64,000 nucleotides of DNA from positions 2,604,001-2,668,000 of the forward strand of contig JABRWF010000006.1 in the NCBI GenBank assembly GCA_018343915.1, written 5' to 3'. Shown in pieces: positions 1 through 12,648 of the stretch. Both the position numbers and the translations under genes were made by a program. Source of the stretch: Agroathelia rolfsii. Its lineage: Eukaryota > Basidiomycota > Agaricomycetes > Amylocorticiales > Amylocorticiaceae. The notes beneath the pieces are model-generated. The model was given only the letters and a program-made list of their open reading frames with translations. It made no database searches and was not told the origin of the DNA. Each line of letters begins with the position of its first letter. The first letter of the stretch is position 1.

Positions 1-560
1 GCATTCCTTTCTATTTCTATCTCTATGCACAGACCATTCAGAAGTGCATAGACCACCCCTAAAACTTATATAAGGACCCTGTAACACTCCCTGAAGGCCT
101 TAGCTTCAACCTTCTGCCTTCAGGTGAGTAAATAAGTATGTACATCTCTCTTTACCATTTATTAATATATCTGCCTTCAGGCTCATTGTCCTAGCCCTCT
201 CACCCTTGCCCTCCCTTTGTGCCTCGTCAGCCTAGGGGTTGTATAAGGACCTAAGTAAGCCATAGAACAGGCTGTATTGCCTGCCTCCCCCTCTCTATAT
301 TAAGTCCCTTAATAAATCAGGGCAAAGTGTGACTTAGGGTTGTTACTCTCTAAGAAAGAATCTAAGCATCTCAGAGTGTTTAGCACTCCCTTCTTTACTA
401 AGCAAGCAGTAACAAGTCATTAGCCAATAGTAGCCTTTGGTGGAAAGTCTTCTAGACTTGGAGTACACCTTTGGGACCTAGTAGCAGTATATTATTCTGT
501 TTGTGGTGTGAGTAGGGGTCACCTCTATTGTTTAGATAGTCAAGAGCGTGAGCCTTGACA
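1..560 (+). mobile_element. 3' part of an LTR (family unassigned), inserted in copia element B
   Basis: This block interrupts sequence that is otherwise collinear with the reverse complement of element A's internal region. Homology to element A resumes at about 562. The block ends in TTGACA (CA terminus, 560). It has a TATA-like CTTATATAAGG near 65-75, and an intron-like GT...AG stretch near 133-179. This fits the R/U5-side part of an LTR whose start lies left of the window. The 5 bases after it (ATAAA) would be one target-site copy, and the partner is outside the window. There is no coding signal. Confidence 0.5.
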
Positions 561-2959
561 ATAAAGTATGGTATACTCCAATTGTGAGGTGTTGGAGTGA
601 TCTTAATAAGATACTTTATATGGTTTTGAGAGTTTTCTCTTACTTCTTCATCTGGAAATGTAAAGGGTTTGACTTTGTCAAATCTTCCAAATATTCTTGC
701 AAGAATTATTCTTTCTGCATAGAGAGTGAAGAATTTGTTCTGGAAATCCTGACTGACTTTTTCCCAATTATATTTGGTACTGTCAAATAGGAATTTCTTT
801 ATTTCTAGGTATAACTCTGGGTTGCTGGATGGTGTAGGGAAATCTTTGTGCTATATTTCCCAACAAGATTTAAGGGTGATATATCCTTTTCTTTGAGATT
901 TCTTTCTATTCCTCTTTGCTAAGTATTTAAGTAAAGTTTTACTTAATTTCTTAGGAGGAGTAGTTTCTTCAAACTCAAGTGAGATTTGAGTCTAAGGTGT
1001 TTCTTTACCTGTAGAGCTGTGGTGATATTGTGTTTTCTCTGATGCCAATATTTTGCCTGTTCTTGAGTTTATAATATACCTGAAGAATTCTTAGTATGAA
1101 AATAAAAATCCTTAGTAGACTTATGTTGGGCTTATTGAAAATCAAAGAATCACAAATACAATATTTGATTTTTGTGGTAGCTAAGACTTGGCTACTTTCA
1201 CAAAAGTACAGTTGTAGAGAATTCAAAAATAAGTGAAAAAATCGAAGCAAAGAAACTTGAGATGGCAGATGTTAGGTTGTATAAAAATTCAAGGCTTAAG
1301 ACAAAAATATAAAAGAAGAGATAGAGGCTGAAGCGTAAAGATTTTTCTAGTACTAGTAGAACTTGTAGTACTAAAAGTATAAAGCTTCTAATAAGGGGTG
1401 AACCTGTTACTTATAAGCCTTCTACCACCTCTGTGAGATGTTCCAGTTTGGTTTTCTAGGATTTTCCTAGTCTAGGCCTTGAATTGATCCTTGAATTCCT
1501 TAAGCTCACCAGTGTACTTCTTGTTGAAATCTCTCTGGTAGTAATCAATCTCAAAGAGTCTACCTGCCTGGTAATTGATCAAACAATGAATCTCCTTTCT
1601 TTCTTCTTCTGCCTTTGCAGCTACTCCTTTCTGGATCTCCTGGTTCCAATCTAGAGAGTATGAAAGTCCTTGTAATTCCTTGGTAAGGTCTTCTAGGGAG
1701 CTTTTGTACCAAGAAAGTTAAGCTGATTGGTGCTTGACTGTTGCTTCAAGAACATTTACAGTCTTGAGTGCAAATTGAAGAAGGGATTTTTGTTTAACTA
1801 AAGCTTGGTTAGCTTATTTAGTTGTTTGTAGAGTGTGGTAATTAAATACCTTGTATGGATGACAATGAGTTTGTAACCTTAGGAGTGATTTCTTCCTTTG
1901 CCCAGTTGTTGAGCTCTCTATTACCTACTGACCAGGGTGTGTATAGTCTGGACTGACTAGATCCCCAGGTTTCTGTATTGTCAATGTTGAACTCAGGTAA
2001 CTGTTTAAGTTCCTGGTATAAAGATTTGAATGAGGAGGATTTAATGAATTTGATAAGATTCACCTGGACATCTTCAACTGACTTGTCCTTAGGATTTCTA
2101 ATTTCTCCTTCCTCTAATGAGGATGAAGATAAAGAGATGGGAAAGAGCTGTGTATATTTTTCTGTATCAATGAGCTCTTCTAAAATTAATTTTAGTTTGC
2201 TTACTAATTCAGAAACTGATGATGGTGTAGAGATTTTGAGGTCTGAAGAAGTAAGGGTGAGGGGGTCAGGATAGATGTACTCCTCCTCTGGATTGTATCT
2301 TGAGGCTTCTTCAAAAATATCCTTGATAGTCCAGCAAGGCCCTATTGATGGGATATTAAAATGTCTACACCAGACGTCTTGTTGCTCTGTGATCTCTCTT
2401 GTGATGTAGTCTCTGACACTTTCTATGTACTTCCACTTGTTTTGGATCTCTAGATCTGTTAGAATGGAAATATATGTGGAAGAGAATTCTCTTCTTATGT
2501 CTTTGAAGCTATTGGTGAAAGCTTGATAGTCAATCTACTGGAATTCTTCTTCAGTGGTGAACTGTGATATCTCCTTATTGATGTCTTCAAGGTTTTCCTC
2601 CTGCTTGTAGTTGCCTATGGTTACAAAGCTTGAAACCTCCTCTAGGTCTTCTGATTTAATAGAGGGGCTAGAGGGTGATAGGTAGCCTGATTAGGAAGGT
2701 ATATCAGTTTCCTAATTAAGTATTTCCTTATCTGTGCTTACTGTTGAGATCAAGAAGCCACTATTGATTGATTTCTTGATCCTCAATGATCTGCTGATCA
2801 AGGGTTTCTGCAATGGCAACCTGATTGGCAGAGTCAATTGCCTAGGCAATGGCAAGGTTGAAAGAAGCTGTGTTGGATTGGAAAGACACTAGAAAAGGAA
2901 TTGTTTAGTTAGCTACTTCTGATTTATCTGAGTTGTCTATTTAGGCAGGGCTCATAACC
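561..2959 (-). mobile_element. copia element B, internal region (reverse strand, partial)
   Basis: Read on the minus strand this matches the 5' internal region of element A. Just inside its LTR it has the same primer site (reverse complement GGTTATGAGCCCTGCC, about 2944-2959). It then carries a diverged version of A's upstream reading frame: 1842-2063 corresponds to A around 5640-5790 (shared LNNWAK/ELNNWAK motif), and 548-790 corresponds to A 6780-6986 at near-identical protein level. Stops are frequent, so it is a dead copy. The rest of B, including any gag-pol and its second LTR, lies left of the window or was lost. Confidence 0.75.
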
Positions 2960-3730
2960 TATTAAACTATGGTAGTTCTTGGTTGTATAGTATGGCTCTA
3001 TACTAGCTTACAAGTTACCTATTATGAAGCAAACACTTACTTGTAAGAAAAGTGCAGGCTTGTGTTTGTTTCTAAGATTAGGCAAGGTTTCCTAGGATAG
3101 GAAGCAATTAGTAACTATGCTATACTATAGATAAGACTATAGCCGGTGTCCCTTTGAGACTACCTACTTGTTTTTCCCTTGGGAAAGGCTTATTCTCTTA
3201 TCTTGTAGACTTGGTAAGTCTGGGGTAAAGTTAGTACTCTTGGAGCTAGTCTTGTAGACTATTTAACTCACTATTTTTGAGTGAAATAACTTATATTTTA
3301 CAGCTAATTTAGCTATGGTTTATATACTACAAAATATTCTAATTTCTGAAGAATTTGTAAGCAATGTCTTTGCTTAAGTAATCTGCTTGGTAAGCAAAGA
3401 GCGTAAGGTTTATACTGACAAATCTGCTTTGTAAGCTAAGTATAGTATTTGTAAGCAAATTGAATATTTGAATGAATAGGAAAGTGATATTAGTAATATA
3501 TCTCAAATATTACTAATGTCTTTGAAGGTGATTACTAATTTATTTGTGTGATTTATAAGCTGATTTATAATCACAATCATGTATTAGTAAGTAAAGTGAA
3601 TTGTTTGAATAAAAGATATTTAAAATGAATATTTAAATGATTTTAAGAAATGAATATTAAAATATGAATATATTTTGGAAATATTCAGAATAAAGTGAAT
3701 GAATGATTGCTTTATATTTCCACAACTAAT
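2960..3730 (-). mobile_element. 5' LTR of element B, first part (split by element A)
   Basis: This 771-bp piece plus 12654-12772 makes an LTR of about 890 bp. That equals the uninterrupted copy at 14195-15082, which it matches almost base for base. The outer end on the minus strand is TGTTGAAAGATA (at 12772). The inner end abuts the primer site. It shares blocks with element A's LTR (for example around 3240-3290 on the reverse strand), so A and B are related families. The break carries the direct repeat CTAAT (3726-3730 and 12649-12653). Confidence 0.85.
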
Positions 3731-4750
3731 TGTTGAAAGATTGAATAATTTACAAGCTTCATATCTTTCCAATAATTCCAATGAATACTTCAAATAATTA
3801 TTTAACATCATGTCATACATGATTATTTATTTCATGATTTTACAACTGTTCATTGTTGAGATATTAACAATTCTTTACATACATATATTCATTGAAATAA
3901 TATACATATATTCTTTTATTTAATATTTTCAATATTTCATTATATCTAATCTTATCAGAGATAAGATCATCATATCTGAAGTTACTTGACTTTATCATTT
4001 ATAAATATCTTTTTCATAAATATTAAACAATTCCATTTAAATATTCATTTCTCAATAATCATTGTGAATATTACTAATTGATTTTTCACGCCCTAGATCC
4101 TTGCTTATAAATTACCAAAATATTTACTAAGCAAATTCATAATATTAGTAATGTTTATAAAATATTACTAATATAGATCTAATAATAGAATATTGAGATA
4201 AATAGATACTTTCACTTACTAATACTATACAAATTACTGACTAAACACACAGATTGCTTACCAAGTATATTATTCAGCAAATAGGAATATTACTAAGCTG
4301 ATTTATAAGCTGATTTGTAAGTAATTTCCCTTACTAAGCAGATTAGATAAGCACAGGATTGGCTTACTAATCTTGTAGAAATTAGAATATTTTGTATTAT
4401 ATAAGCACCAGTAAATTTGGCTGGAAATGACAAGTTATTTCACTCGAAAATAGTGAGTTAAATAGTCTAAGAACTAGCTCACAGTACTAACTTTACTAAC
4501 AGACTTACTAAGTCTACTATAAGACAACAAGCCTTTCTAAAGGGAAAATAAGTAGGTAGTCTCAAAGGGACACCAGCTAAGTCTTATATTAAAGATATAG
4601 AAGTAAACTAATTGCTTCCAATTTCTTGTAGATCCAAGCCTATCTACCAAGATAACCAACCCTGTACTTTTCTACAACAAGTGTTTGGTTTAAACAAGGT
4701 TTACAGTAGTGTATACGTGCATTATATTTTATATCATAACCCTTTCATTA
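3731..4750 (+). repeat. 5' LTR of element A
   Basis: This 1020-bp LTR starts TGTTGAAAGATTG and ends CTTTCATTA. It is AT-rich. It matches 11625-12648 almost throughout, with scattered transitions such as TGTTGA/TATTGA at the first bases. It ends directly at the primer-binding site. Confidence 0.9.
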
Positions 4751-4767
4751 GGTTATGAGCCCTGCCC
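4751..4767 (+). promoter_or_regulatory. Primer-binding site, half-tRNA-iMet type
   Basis: The sequence GGTTATGAGCCCTGCC immediately follows the LTR. Its reverse complement contains GGGCTCATAACC, the anticodon stem-loop of eukaryotic initiator tRNA-Met, and not the tRNA 3' end. This matches the Drosophila copia strategy, in which a 5' half-tRNA-iMet primes reverse transcription. The same site is present in element B. Confidence 0.7.
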
Positions 4768-4814
4768 TAAAAAGGCAATCAGTATAAAACTGGAGTAACT
4801 AACAAAATTTTGTT

Positions 4815-7252
4815 ATTCTAGTGTCTTCCTACAACACCGAGGTCCTCAACACCTTCAACACAGTTGCAGAGGCAATCAACTTTGCCAATACAGCTCCCAC
4901 CACCTCTATCAATCAATCAGAGATTGATAACCAGTAGCAAAAGGATCTCAACAGTACCTACACCCTCTGGCCAGCTTCTGAACCAGTCAAACAGAAAGAG
5001 GACATCAATCTCCTCCAGGCATTTTTGGATTTAGACAATAATATAGAGGACAAGGAAGACAGTAGGAGATTAATAGTATAAAAATCCAAAATTAAAGGAT
5101 AAAATACTAATAAAAAAAATCTCTAGGCCTCAACAATATTAACCAGGCCCTCAGTAAATTCACAATTAACCCAGAAATTCACTGGGATACATATTAAGAA
5201 TTTTCTGGAAGCTTCAAAGATATCAGGAAGGAGTCTCCAGCAACTTATATCTCCATTATCACAGATATCAAGGTTAACAAGGACAAGTACAACCTTGATC
5301 ACAACCAAGTCACCCAGTACATAACAGCAGAATTATCCAATCAACAGGACATTTGGTGTAAGCACTTCAACATTCCATTGACTAGACCCTGCTGGACTGT
5401 CCGTGACATTTTTCAAGAGGCCTTAATCTACAACCCGGACGAAGAATTTGTGTACCTAGGAGAAGAAGAGTCAGAACCTTCTGATATTAATATTTCTGAC
5501 ACCTCCTCCCCCTTCACATTATCTCCCCTGGTTAGTAGTGCCATTCTAGAGGAAAGAAGTCCCCTAAATAAATCAATTGGTGACCTTCAGGTAAAGTAAA
5601 TAAAACTTTATCATTTCACCATCACTAACACATTTTTAGGAGCTTAATAAACTCCCTGAAGAACCCATTGACAAGACCATTGGTTGGGGCACAGAAGGTC
5701 AGCAAAAATCAACTGCTCCACCTTCAAATTGTTTATATACACCCTGGTTAATAGGAAATCATAAGCTCAATAATTGGGCAAAGATTCCAACCCCACAAGA
5801 AATTCCTGAACCTGGTGAAGAACTCCTCAAGTTTGCTCTCAAGACAGTTGACATTCTAGAGCAAACTATTTAACACCAATCCTCATAGCTTTTGTGGTAC
5901 AAGTCTTCTATAGAGGACCTTACCAGAGAAGTCTGGGGCCTCCAATACACCATTGGTTGGACCAACAAGATTCTGAAGGCAAAGGAGATCAAGACCCAGG
6001 AGGAACTTGAAAATCTCAAGAGATTGGTGAATACCCAGGGTAGAAAGCTTATTGATATTGATCTGCACTAGAGAAATTTCAGCAGGAGACACTCTGGAGA
6101 ATTAAGGGAATTTAAGGACAGGTTTGAGGCACAGACCAGGAAGATTTTAGAAAATCAGACTGGTACATTACACAGAGGTGGCAGGAGAAACAGGGAGCAT
6201 AGATTCACTCCTTTTTGAACAATTTTTTACATACATCAGAATCATCCTTATTATAAATAAATTTTTCTATCTCTTTTTGTTGTTTGGAGCCCTTGTATCC
6301 TTTTATACAGCTCTATTTTTCTTAAATTTCCTCTTACAAAATCTTCACTTTATATTTTTGTGAAAGTAACTATAGCATTTTAGTTACCACAAATATTCAT
6401 TGTATTCTATTTCTCTGAATTCCTTTAAGTCTGCCCAACATAAGTTTTTATAAGCTCATCATTTTAATTTTGGTTTGTATTGAGCTTTACCTGAAACTTT
6501 GGTACAAAAACCTTTATTCTGGATTCAGATCAGGAAATAGAAACTTACTTATTTGACACAGGTAAAGAAGATACTCAGACTCAGAAACCTTTTGAGTTTG
6601 AAGAGGAAAAACCTTCTAAGAAATTAAGCAAAACCATACTTAAGCTCTTAGAAAAGAAAAACAAAAAGAAACTTCAAAGAGAAGGATATATCACCCTTAA
6701 ATCTCATTGGGAAACATACCACAAAGATTTCCCTACACCATCAAGCAACCCAGAATTATACCTAGAAATAAAGAAATTCCTATTTGACAGTACCAAATAT
6801 AATTGGGAAAAAGTCAGTCAGGATTTCCAGAACAAATTCTTCACTCTCTATGTAGAAAGAATAATTCTTGCAAGAATATTTGGAAGATTTGACAAAGTCA
6901 AACCCTTCACATTTCCAGATGAAGAAGTAAGAGAAAACTCTCAAAACCATATAAGGTATCTTATCAAAATCACTCCAACGCCTCATAATCGGAGTATACC
7001 ATACTTTACACTGGAGGAAATTGAAGACAAAGTTAGTCTTACAGATATAGAGAGATTAGATGATATAATCTACCTCTATAATTCAGGACATTGGGATAGC
7101 ATATATCTAGGTCTAAACCTTAAAGACTTTAAGGAATTCCTAGAAAATCATCACAAGGAATACCTTGAAACAAGCTTCAACAGGATTATAGAAAATTATA
7201 GCATATATCTATATCCTATTGAAGACAGCTTTATATCCTGGGAATTTGTATA
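4815..7252 (+). pseudogene. Conserved upstream reading frame of element A (function unknown)
   Basis: About 2.4 kb between the primer site and gag behaves as degraded coding sequence. Good open stretches are 4820-4930, 5110-5589, 5640-5870, about 5900-6069 and 6500-7252. The last is about 240 codons with no ATG. Between 5590 and 5639 lies an intron with GTAAAG...TTTTTAG ends that joins two frames. Isolated stops (for example TAA near 5194, where CAA would fit) break it. The product would be acidic and Glu/Lys-rich in places, with helix-forming stretches near 5960-6060. The same frame, diverged but recognisable, lies in element B, which argues that it was once selected. I recognise no family; it is not the gag, which follows separately. 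Confidence 0.55.
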
Positions 7253-7259
7253 AGTCAAT

Positions 7260-8108
7260 ATGACTAAAATACTCATAAAAGATATACCCTCAGGATTTCC
7301 TATTTTCAACGGTTCAAACTGGGCCAAATTCTCAGTTAAATTTTATTTCCTAGCCAAGTCATTGTGCATTTGGACAATGTTCTCCAAAGGATTACCCAAG
7401 GATGATCCTACTCCCTTACAAAAACCAGATCTCAAGCTAGCAGAAATTCTAGCACAAGAATTAGCTTCAGCTGTAGGGATTTCTTGGGGAGAAGACAAAA
7501 AAATCATTCTAGCTAATGCATGGGATTAAGTAGATAATTGTGCAAAGGGTTTACTTGGAGGATGTGTAAATGAGACTTGGGCAAATATTTTAATGGCTGA
7601 AGAAACGGCTGCTAAAATGTGGAATAAAATTTACACAGCAGCAAAAGCTCAAAGACTTACAGAAGGTTAAAGATATCATACTGAGTTCTACTCCTACAGA
7701 CTTAGGACTGATAAATCAATGGCTACACAAATCTCAGAAATGCAAGAAATACAGACAAGAGCCAATGCTACAGGATTATCTATTGGTGAAAAGGATTTCA
7801 TCTCACACATAGGAAAAATATTTCCAGATTCATACCGCATGATTTGGGGTAGTATCCTAAGAGCAGTGGGAGGTTACAAGAAGGCTACAATAGATTTAAT
7901 CCAGGGAGAATTGCAGCAGGAACAAACCATACATGAATCCCTCCACACTAATAATAAATCTCAAAGCAGGTCCAATATGTCTAAAGGCCAAAAAAAATTC
8001 AAAAGAAATTTAAAGGTTAAGACAAAACAAATAGTCAGGAGTCAGATAACAAAAACTATTGCAAAAAGTACAAAAAGTATGTTAAATATACCACTGACAA
8101 ACACATAG
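7260..8108 (+). pseudogene. gag of element A (UBN2-like), interrupted
   Basis: The start is ATG at 7260, preceded by TAAGTCAAT after the upstream frame. It begins with a copia-gag-like FPIFNGSNWAKF segment, followed by a helical core. TAA stops in frame at 7527-7529 and 7668-7670 break it (both fit CAA to TAA), and the frame resumes after each. The frame then ends at 8106-8108. A +1 shift near 8030-8060 is needed to enter the protease frame. A clear CCHC zinc knuckle is not visible; a Cys/Lys-rich stretch near 8055-8110 in the pol frame may be its remnant. The product would form the particle shell. Confidence 0.75.
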
Positions 8109-11100
8109 ACAATTGGAAACCTCCTAATTGGAAAAATACAGGAAAGAAAAACTATGGTGGAAAATCCAAAACAAATCAAAGAACAGAGGAAGTTGAAGGC
8201 TCTTCCAATGAAGGAATAAATACTTCACTCTCTCTGTACCAAACAGAAAAAACACAGGATGATGAATTCTTTTACCTAGTTGATTCAGGTACTAGTCATC
8301 ACTCCATATTTGATTTAAAGGATTTTCACCAGTACAAACCATTTCCTCCTAAAAAACAAAAATACACAATTATCTCAGATGGCACCAGACTCTCAATTAA
8401 AGGGATAGGTACTATCAAAATCAAACACATTGATTCTAGTAGAAGAATATATGTACTTGACATTACAAATGTCAGGTATATCCCAGACACCAGAGAAAGA
8501 TTACTATCCCCTCAAAAAATTTCACAAAAAACAAATGGGATATGGATCATTGGAAAATCTAGAAAAACCATAGAATTGATGATCAACAAGAAAAAGATTC
8601 TAAGCACATACATCAATCAAAACAATAATTTTGAGCTTAGAGGATTAATTACACAAAGTCAACATGCAAAATCTTTGCATAGCTCAGAAGAAACACCCTA
8701 TGAATTAATTCATCAAAGATTTGCACACTCAGGCAGTGATGTTATCCATAAAATCTTAGGAAACACCATAGGTGGACCTAAAAATATAGGAAAAACATCT
8801 TATGAAACCTGTGAAGGTTGTGCACTAGGGAAATCTATCAGAGCACCACATTTTCCATCTCCAGAGCATACTAAAAACCCAAATGATTTGGTACACTCAG
8901 ACTTATACTCACTTCCAGTAAATGCCATCCGGAGTAACATAAAATATGTTGTGACATTCCTAGATGATGCCACTTCATATTGCATAATATACTTCATATC
9001 ATCAAAAGATGAAACCCTTGAAGCATTTATAAAATATATTACATGGTCAGAAAGGCAATCTAGAAATAAGTTAAAAACTATCAGATCAGATAGAGGTAGG
9101 GAATATATCTCAAAAGATTTTGACAAATTTCTCAATGACTGTGGTATTTCTAGGGAAACTTCTATTCCACATACACACCAACAAAATGGCAGAGCAGAAA
9201 GAGTTCAAAGAACTATCCATGAAAAAGCTGAAGCCATTAGGAAAACTGCTAGAATGAAAGAAGGATTTTGGAAAATATCCATAGAAGCGGCATTATACAT
9301 CTATAACTGTACACCTACCAGAGTTTAATCCTGGAAAACTCCATATAAATCTTGGTATGGAAAACAACTAGATATATCAAGGATACAGGTATTTGGATGC
9401 CAAGCATGGATGACTATTCCAAAGGAAGGTAGAAAAAATAAACTTTCAGACAAAGCCAGAAAAACAATTTTCATAGGATACCCAGAAGGTTCCAAAGGTT
9501 GGAGGCTTTATGATTCAATTACTGGAAAGATATGGGATTCATATGATGTTAAGTTTGATGAACACATATTTCCTATGAAAGAAAAGAAAAAGGCTCAATA
9601 TATGCTACTTCAAAACAATAAGGCAGATGTATCAGGTTCTGAAACTACCTCAGAAAAAATACTTTATCCTCAAAAACAAGATGAATATATAGACATAGGG
9701 AATATAACAAACCCTATCTCTACAACAGATGATGAAGAAGATATTTCATATCTTGAAGAGTTAAGAGATACTAAAATATGTGATGAAGAGCTAGAGCTAG
9801 ATAGTATTTCTGGAGCACTTGGAAGAACAGGCAGATTTGGACCACTTGGAGATTTTTCTGAAGAATATTTCCCAGGTAGATTCACAACACCAGAAGCAAA
9901 CATAGATCCTGGAGAAACAAGTTGACCTAGAAGAGAAAAGAGACCTAATCCCAGATATAAAGACTATGTCACTTCAAGCCAAATCAAACCGGTTCAACCA
10001 ACTATAAATCATCTGCTAACATTGGCTGCAGATATCAAAAATATTCCCAGAACATACAAACAAGCAATGAATTTACCTAACCATGAAAAATGGGAAGAAG
10101 CTATGAAAAAAGAAATGGATTCATTAAAATCTAGGGATGTTTACAATCTGGTTAATAGACCCAAAGACAAGACAATCCTCAAAGAAAAATGGGTTCTAAA
10201 TATCAAATCAGATGGACATTACAAAGCTAGATATATTGCTAGAGGAGATCTACAAATAAATGATACATTTGATGACACTTGGTCACCAGTTGCAAGATAT
10301 GAGGCATTCAGAGTTTTACTTGCAATAGCCATATATAGTGATTGGGAAATTGACCAAATAGATGTTACCACTACATACCTTTATGGAAAACTTGACCATG
10401 AAATTTACATGGAACAACCCATAGGTTTTTCAGTCAAAGGAAAAGAAGATCAAGTCTGCAAGCTTAAAAAATCCCTCTATGGATTAAAACAAGCAGGCAG
10501 ACAGTGGAATTTTGAAATACATTCAACACTTGAAAAGATGAATTTCAAAAGAACACACTCAGATGCAGATATCTATATAAACCATCAACAAGTAGGAGAC
10601 CCAAATGATAAAATCATTCTTATTTTATATATTGATGATTTATTAATCATAGGAAAAGTGAAAAAGCAAATCCAAGACTTCAAGAAAAAACTCATGGAAA
10701 AGTATGAAATGAAAGATCTTGGAGAAGCTAAATTATTCCTAGGCATTAATATCAATAGAAACAGGAAAAAGAAATTACTGTCTATTGATCAAAAAGATTA
10801 CTGTGAAGGTATCCTAAAGAAATTCCAAAAGGAAAACTCAAAAGGATATTCTACACCAATGTCAGCAAGCATCCAACTCAAATCTAATCCTAACCAAGTA
10901 ACAGAGGCCAATAAAACCCACTACAAAAGTATGATTGGTTCACTCACATTCTTAACCATCATAACTAGGCTAGACATCACTTTTGCTGTAAACAAATGTG
11001 CCAAGTACAGTGAAAATCCTGGAAAAAAGCATTTCACTGCAGTAAATCATATATTTCAATACCTATCCAAAACCCTAGATAAAGCCATTGTCTACCAAGG

Positions 11101-11605
11101 ACAACACCCAAAAGAATTAACTGCATATTCAGATGCAGATTGGGCAATGGACTTAGATGACTGGAAATCTACAACTGGATACATTACCATAATGTGCAAA
11201 GGTGCAACTTCCTGGTCAACCAGAAGACAACACACTACTGCATTATCCAGTGTAGAAGCTGAATATATGACTCTCACAGAAGCAGCAAAACAAGTTAAAT
11301 GGTTACAGAAACTACTAAATGACATAGGTAAAGATATATCTAACCCAACAACTATTTTCACAGATAATCAAGGAGCTATTAGCCTAGCCAATAACCCCAA
11401 ACATGGTGATAGAGGTACCAAACACATTGAAGTTAGGCATTACTTTATTACAGAAACAGTCTCCAATGGTACTGCTAGGACTGAGTATATTAATACTAAC
11501 CAACAGCTAGTAGATGTTTTAACCAAGCCTTTGGCAGAAACAAAGCACAGCTATTTTTCAAATTTAGCTGGACTAACAAATGATCTTAGATGGTTAAAGC
11601 AATAA
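8040..11605 (+). pseudogene. pol of element A: protease, integrase, RT, RNase H
   Basis: A single frame contains all pol domains. The protease motif is LVDSGTSHHS near 8278-8310. The integrase zinc domain H...H...CEGC lies near 8710-8825. The integrase core has D residues near HSDLY and FLDDA and ends in the HQQNGRAERV block near 9175-9215. The reverse transcriptase has SLYGLKQ (about 10471) and YIDDLL (about 10630). RNase H has YSDADW, SSVEAEY and TDNQGA, ending at the stop 11603-11605. Two in-frame stops interrupt it, TAA at 9326-9328 and TGA at 9923-9925; the latter fits CGA to TGA. An RT residue usually Pro (TRPD) is Leu here (TRLD), again a C-to-T change. Confidence 0.9.
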
Positions 11606-11614
11606 AGCATTCAT

Positions 11615-11624
11615 TGAGTGGGAG
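11615..11624 (+). promoter_or_regulatory. Polypurine tract of element A
   Basis: The purine-rich TGAGTGGGAG lies directly before the 3' LTR, in the place where plus-strand DNA synthesis starts in LTR elements. It resembles the tract AACAAGGGGGAG of element C at 13808-13819. Confidence 0.6.
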
Positions 11625-12648
11625 TATTGAAAGATTGAATAATTTACAAGCTTCATATCTTTCCAATAACTCCAATGAATACTTCAAATAATCATCTAAT
11701 ATCATGTCATACATGATTATTTATTTCATGATTTTACAACTGTTCATTATTGAGATATTAACAATTCTTTACATGCATATATTCATTGAAATAATATACA
11801 TATATTCTTTTATTTAATATTTTCAATATTTCATTATATCTAATCTTATCAGAGATAAGATCATCATATCTGAAGTCACTTGACTTTATTATTTATGAAT
11901 ATCTTTTTCATAAATATTAAACAATTCCATTTAAATATTCATTTCTCAATAATCATTGTGAATATTACTAATTGATTTTTCACGCCCTAGATCCTTGCTT
12001 ATAAATTACCAAAATATTTACTAAGCAAATTCATAATATTAGTAATGTTTATAAAATATTACTAATACAGATCTAATAATAGAATATTGAGATAAATAGA
12101 TACTTTCACTTACTAATACTATACAAATTACTGACTAAGCACATAGATTGCTTACCAAGCATATTATTCAGCAAATAGGAATATTACTAAGCTGATTTAT
12201 AAGCTGATTTGTAAGTAATTTCCCTTACTAAGCAGATTAGATAAGCACAGGATTGGCTTACTAATCTTGTAGAAATTAGAATATTTTGTATTATATAAGC
12301 ACCAGCAAATTTGGCTGGAAATGACAAGTTATTTCACTCGAAAATAGTGAGTTAAATAGTCTAAGAACTAGCTCACAGTACTAACTTCACTAACAGACTT
12401 ACTAAGTCTACTATAAGACAACAAGCCTTTCTAAAGGGAAAATAAGTAGGTAGTCTCAAAGGGACACCAGCTAAGTCTTATATTAAAGATATAGAAGTAA
12501 ACTAATTGCTTCCAATTTCTTGTAGATCCAAGCCTATCTACCAAGATAACCAACCCTGTACTTTTCTACAACAAGTAAGTGTTTGGTTTAAACAAGGTTT
12601 ATAGTAGTGCATATGTGCATTACATTCTATATTATAACCCTTTCATTA
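11625..12648 (+). repeat. 3' LTR of element A
   Basis: This 1024-bp LTR is collinear with 3731-4750. It begins 20 bp after the pol stop codon and ends CTTTCATTA before the target duplicate CTAAT. Confidence 0.9.

Larger units (their letters stand above)
3731..12648 (+). mobile_element. Ty1/copia retrotransposon A, structurally complete
   Basis: This 8.9-kb element is bounded by near-identical LTRs (3731-4750 and 11625-12648) and a 5-bp target duplication CTAAT at 3726-3730 and 12649-12653. The uninterrupted target is visible in the sister LTR at 14957-14990. The internal order is primer site, an extra upstream reading frame, gag, protease, integrase, reverse transcriptase and RNase H. Integrase before reverse transcriptase is the copia order. 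Stop codons interrupt gag and pol, so this copy is not autonomous as it stands. The high LTR similarity says insertion is recent relative to B and C. Confidence 0.95.
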
